Assembly (NCBI RefSeq): GCF_900100255.1 | Contig: NZ_FMTS01000002.1 | Location: 436,576-500,575 of the forward strand | Reading direction: 5' to 3' | DNA length: 64,000 nt | Source: Asticcacaulis taihuensis | GTDB lineage: Bacteria; Pseudomonadota; Alphaproteobacteria; Caulobacterales; Caulobacteraceae | Shown here: positions 62,536-64,000 of the stretch, piece after piece | How the letters are laid out: every line of letters starts with the position of its first letter | Position numbering within the stretch: the stretch's first letter is position 1 | The notes under the pieces: model-generated | Database searches by the model: none | Told to the model about the DNA's origin: nothing | What the model saw: the letters and a program-made list of their open reading frames with translations, nothing else | Program-made: the position numbers and the translations under genes

Positions 62536-62767
62536 GTATGAGCGCTACGAACTCGCCTTGTCTCCGTTGGCGCAAAGGCCGACGCAGAAAGAGCTTGGAA
62601 TATTACTGGGAGAAAAAAGAGACGACCTCCGACGTCTCGTGAATTACAAATCCATGTTCATAAAGCGCGAAGAACGCAAAATTGGCGCGAAGCTTCGAAA
62701 GCTTGCTTATCCAGTCAATCGCCTCCGCGCAGTCCACGAACGACTTAAATTTCACCTGAATAAGTGA
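62513..62767 (+). pseudogene. Reverse transcriptase (retron/DRT type), N-terminal fragment truncated by IS insertion
   Basis: Eighty-four codons overlap the HTH 3' end in another frame. ALSPLAQRPTQKELGILLGE and the stretch FIKREERKIGAKLRKLAYPV with NRLRAVHERLKFHLNK resemble the N-terminal region of retron-like RTs, just before the first polymerase motifs. The reading frame is then cut: the stop TGA at 62765-62767 is the first three bases of the IS terminal repeat. The catalytic YxDD region must lie beyond the IS, outside this window. Identification is by pattern only. Confidence 0.65.
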
Positions 62768-62845
62768 CCTGCTCCCCGAAAATCGAGGCCATTTAAAACT
62801 GGAATTTTCCATTTAAGATCCCGCTTGCGGGATGAGGAGAATTTC

Positions 62846-63112
62846 ATGAAGAAATCAAAGTTCACTGAGTCACAGATCGCATTTATTTTAAAGCAAGCAG
62901 ATGACGGCGTGGCGGTTGCGGAGGTCTGCCGTAAGGCTGGCATTTCGGATGCAACCTTCTACAACTGGCGTAAAAAGTACGCCGGATTGATGCCATCAGA
63001 GATGCGGCGCATGCGACAATTGGAAGAAGAGAATGCCAAGCTGAAACGCATTGTCGCGGACCTGTCGCTGGATAAGGCCATGCTGCAGGATGTTCTGGCA
63101 AAAAAGCGCTGA
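62846..63112 (+). CDS. IS3-family transposase OrfA
   Basis: An 88-residue HTH protein: KKSKFTESQIAFILKQADDG and VCRKAGISDATFYNWRKKYA form the DNA-binding domain, then a leucine-zipper-like MRRMRQLEEENAKLKRIVAD helix. These are typical of IS407-group OrfA. GAGGAGA precedes the ATG at 62846. It ends in a slippery A-AAA-AAG heptamer (63100-63106), from which a -1 shift leads into orfB. Confidence 0.93.
   Translation: MKKSKFTESQIAFILKQADDGVAVAEVCRKAGISDATFYNWRKKYAGLMPSEMRRMRQLEEENAKLKRIVADLSLDKAMLQDVLAKKR
63100..63106 (+). other. Programmed -1 frameshift slippery heptamer of the IS
   Basis: A-AAA-AAG is in register with orfA (GCA AAA AAG CGC TGA), and a -1 shift opens the orfB frame. This is the classical site for IS3-family OrfAB production. 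Confidence 0.8.
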
Positions 63113-63144
63113 GGCCTGCCGCCAGGCGCGAGCTTGTAGACCGG

Positions 63145-63945
63145 GTGATTGCCACCTGGCAGGTGTCAGTCCGACGCGCCTGCCGTGCCCTTCGGATCGA
63201 TCGCCCATTGTACCTCTACAAGCCACGCACAGGTGATCAGGCCGCCCTAAAACAGCGGATCACAGAGATTGCCCAAACCCGAGTACGGTACGGCTACAGG
63301 CGCATACACGTGCTCCTCGTTCGTGAAGGCTGGGTCGTCAATCCGAAACGAATCTATAGACTTTACAACGAATTGGGCCTTCAACTCAGGAAGAAACCAC
63401 CCAAGCGTAGGGTGAAGGCCAAACTTCGAGAAGATCGCTGTGACGCCACAAGTCATAACGAGACCTGGGCCATGGACTTTGTCCATGATCAGCTCTACAC
63501 CGGCCGCAAATTGCGCATATTGACCGTCGTGGACACGTTCTCCCGCTTTTCGCCGGCGATCGACCCTCGCTACACTTACCGCGGCGAAGATGTCGTGCAG
63601 ACCCTGGAAAAGGTCTGTAAGCGCGTCGGCTACCCAAGGGCCATCCGGGTTGATCAAGGCTCGGAATTTATCTCTCGCGACCTTGACCTATGGGCGTACC
63701 AGAAGGGCGTCACACTCGACTTCTCGCGACCCGGGAAGCCAACCGACAACGCCTTTATCGAGTCCTTCAACGGCAAGTTCCGGGCGGAGTGTTTAAACGC
63801 GCACTGGTTCATGAGCCTTGACGACGCCCGCGAAAAGATGGAGTCTTGGCGTAAGGACTACAACGAAGTCCGACCCCATAGTGCCATCGGCAATAAACCC
63901 CCGATATCACTCGTTTCCGGCCCAGTAGTGTCAGCCGCACCCTGA
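63145..63945 (+). CDS. IS3-family transposase OrfB (DDE integrase domain)
   Basis: A 266-residue part of the transposase; the natural product is probably an OrfAB fusion made by -1 frameshifting, continuing as ALRPAARRELVDRVIATW from just after the slippery site. The HTH_21 part is followed by the rve integrase core: Asp in ETWAMDFVHDQLYTG, Asp in AIRVDQGSEFISRDL and Glu in TDNAFIESFNGKFR (DDE triad complete). No internal stop or frameshift is seen, so the element may be active. Confidence 0.92.
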   Translation: MIATWQVSVRRACRALRIDRPLYLYKPRTGDQAALKQRITEIAQTRVRYGYRRIHVLLVREGWVVNPKRIYRLYNELGLQLRKKPPKRRVKAKLREDRCDATSHNETWAMDFVHDQLYTGRKLRILTVVDTFSRFSPAIDPRYTYRGEDVVQTLEKVCKRVGYPRAIRVDQGSEFISRDLDLWAYQKGVTLDFSRPGKPTDNAFIESFNGKFRAECLNAHWFMSLDDAREKMESWRKDYNEVRPHSAIGNKPPISLVSGPVVSAAP

Positions 63946-64000
63946 GCCCTAACCCCCGGAAATTCCAGTTTCGGGTGGCCAAGAAATGGGGAGCAGGTCA

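Larger units (their letters stand above)
62765..64000 (+). mobile_element. Complete IS3-family insertion sequence (IS407-like group), 1236 bp
   Basis: Terminal inverted repeats TGACCTGCTCCCC (62765-62777) and GGGGAGCAGGTCA (63988-64000) are perfect over 13 bp and continue imperfectly inward (CCAGTTT/AAACTGG). Two overlapping ORFs encode a typical IS3 OrfA/OrfB. The right end coincides with the last base of the window, so a target duplication (left flank ATAAG) cannot be tested here. Confidence 0.93.

Overview
The window reads as a chromosomal segment of an alphaproteobacterium of the Caulobacteraceae, most likely Asticcacaulis or a close relative (inference). Reasons: a DivL-type pseudo-histidine kinase with Tyr at the phospho-acceptor position; a dapF-mtaB-ftsY-yciB cluster and an rplU-rpmA-...-obgE-nadD-rsfS-rlmH-envC-ctpA cluster of the kind found in Caulobacterales; a lipoprotein of the family named after Caulobacter loci CC0125/CC1285; pseudaminic-acid genes as used for flagellin glycosylation; and a base composition that looks moderately GC-rich, lower than Caulobacter itself.

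Layout. 1-7.7 kb: a truncated exported protein, a pirin, the pseB-pseC-pseI sugar genes, a short-chain dehydrogenase, a WecG/TagA/CpsF glycosyltransferase and an OmpA-like lipoprotein. 7.8-18 kb: a membrane-anchored trypsin-like protease, a 2OG-Fe(II) oxygenase, an M2 (ACE-like) peptidase, MtgA, a WD40 protein and a His-rich COG0523 GTPase, with several small AT-rich orphan genes between them. 18-25.4 kb: ribosomal proteins L21/L27, ObgE, NadD, RsfS, RlmH, an EnvC-like amidase activator and CtpA, closed by a strong bidirectional terminator. 25.4-36 kb: a MarR regulator, yciB-ftsY-mtaB-dapF, envelope and lipid genes, and argG. 36-54.5 kb: Kup, two small regulators (Rrf2; an SdpR/SdpI pair), divL, a ClC channel, an HPP-CBS protein, CreD, an NDUFA9-like protein, a PQQ-propeller protein, a chemoreceptor, twin dienelactone-hydrolase-like genes and a nitroreductase. 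54.7-61.6 kb: purH, twin glycine-zipper proteins, a heparinase-like gene, rpe and rsmB.

The most interesting part is the right end, 61.77-64.0 kb. It has an AT-rich palindrome abutting a near-consensus promoter, then a stretch with three hairpins bracketed by short complementary arms. A 42-residue basic/hydrophobic ORF follows whose Shine-Dalgarno can be sequestered, then an XRE-type HTH gene and the first 84 codons of what looks like a retron/DRT-type reverse transcriptase. That last gene is cut by a complete 1236-bp IS3-family element that ends exactly at the window edge. I read this as a retron-like defence module (candidate msr-msd RNA, small membrane effector, HTH regulator, RT) inactivated by IS insertion.

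Two dispersed intergenic repeat families also stand out. Family A is about 175 bp (three copies); one copy supplies the ribosome-binding site of pseC. Family B is about 128 bp (three copies) with nested hairpins around a terminator-like core, abutting stop codons, and shows compensatory changes in its stems. A separate 158-bp nested perfect inverted repeat lies between the nitroreductase gene and purH.
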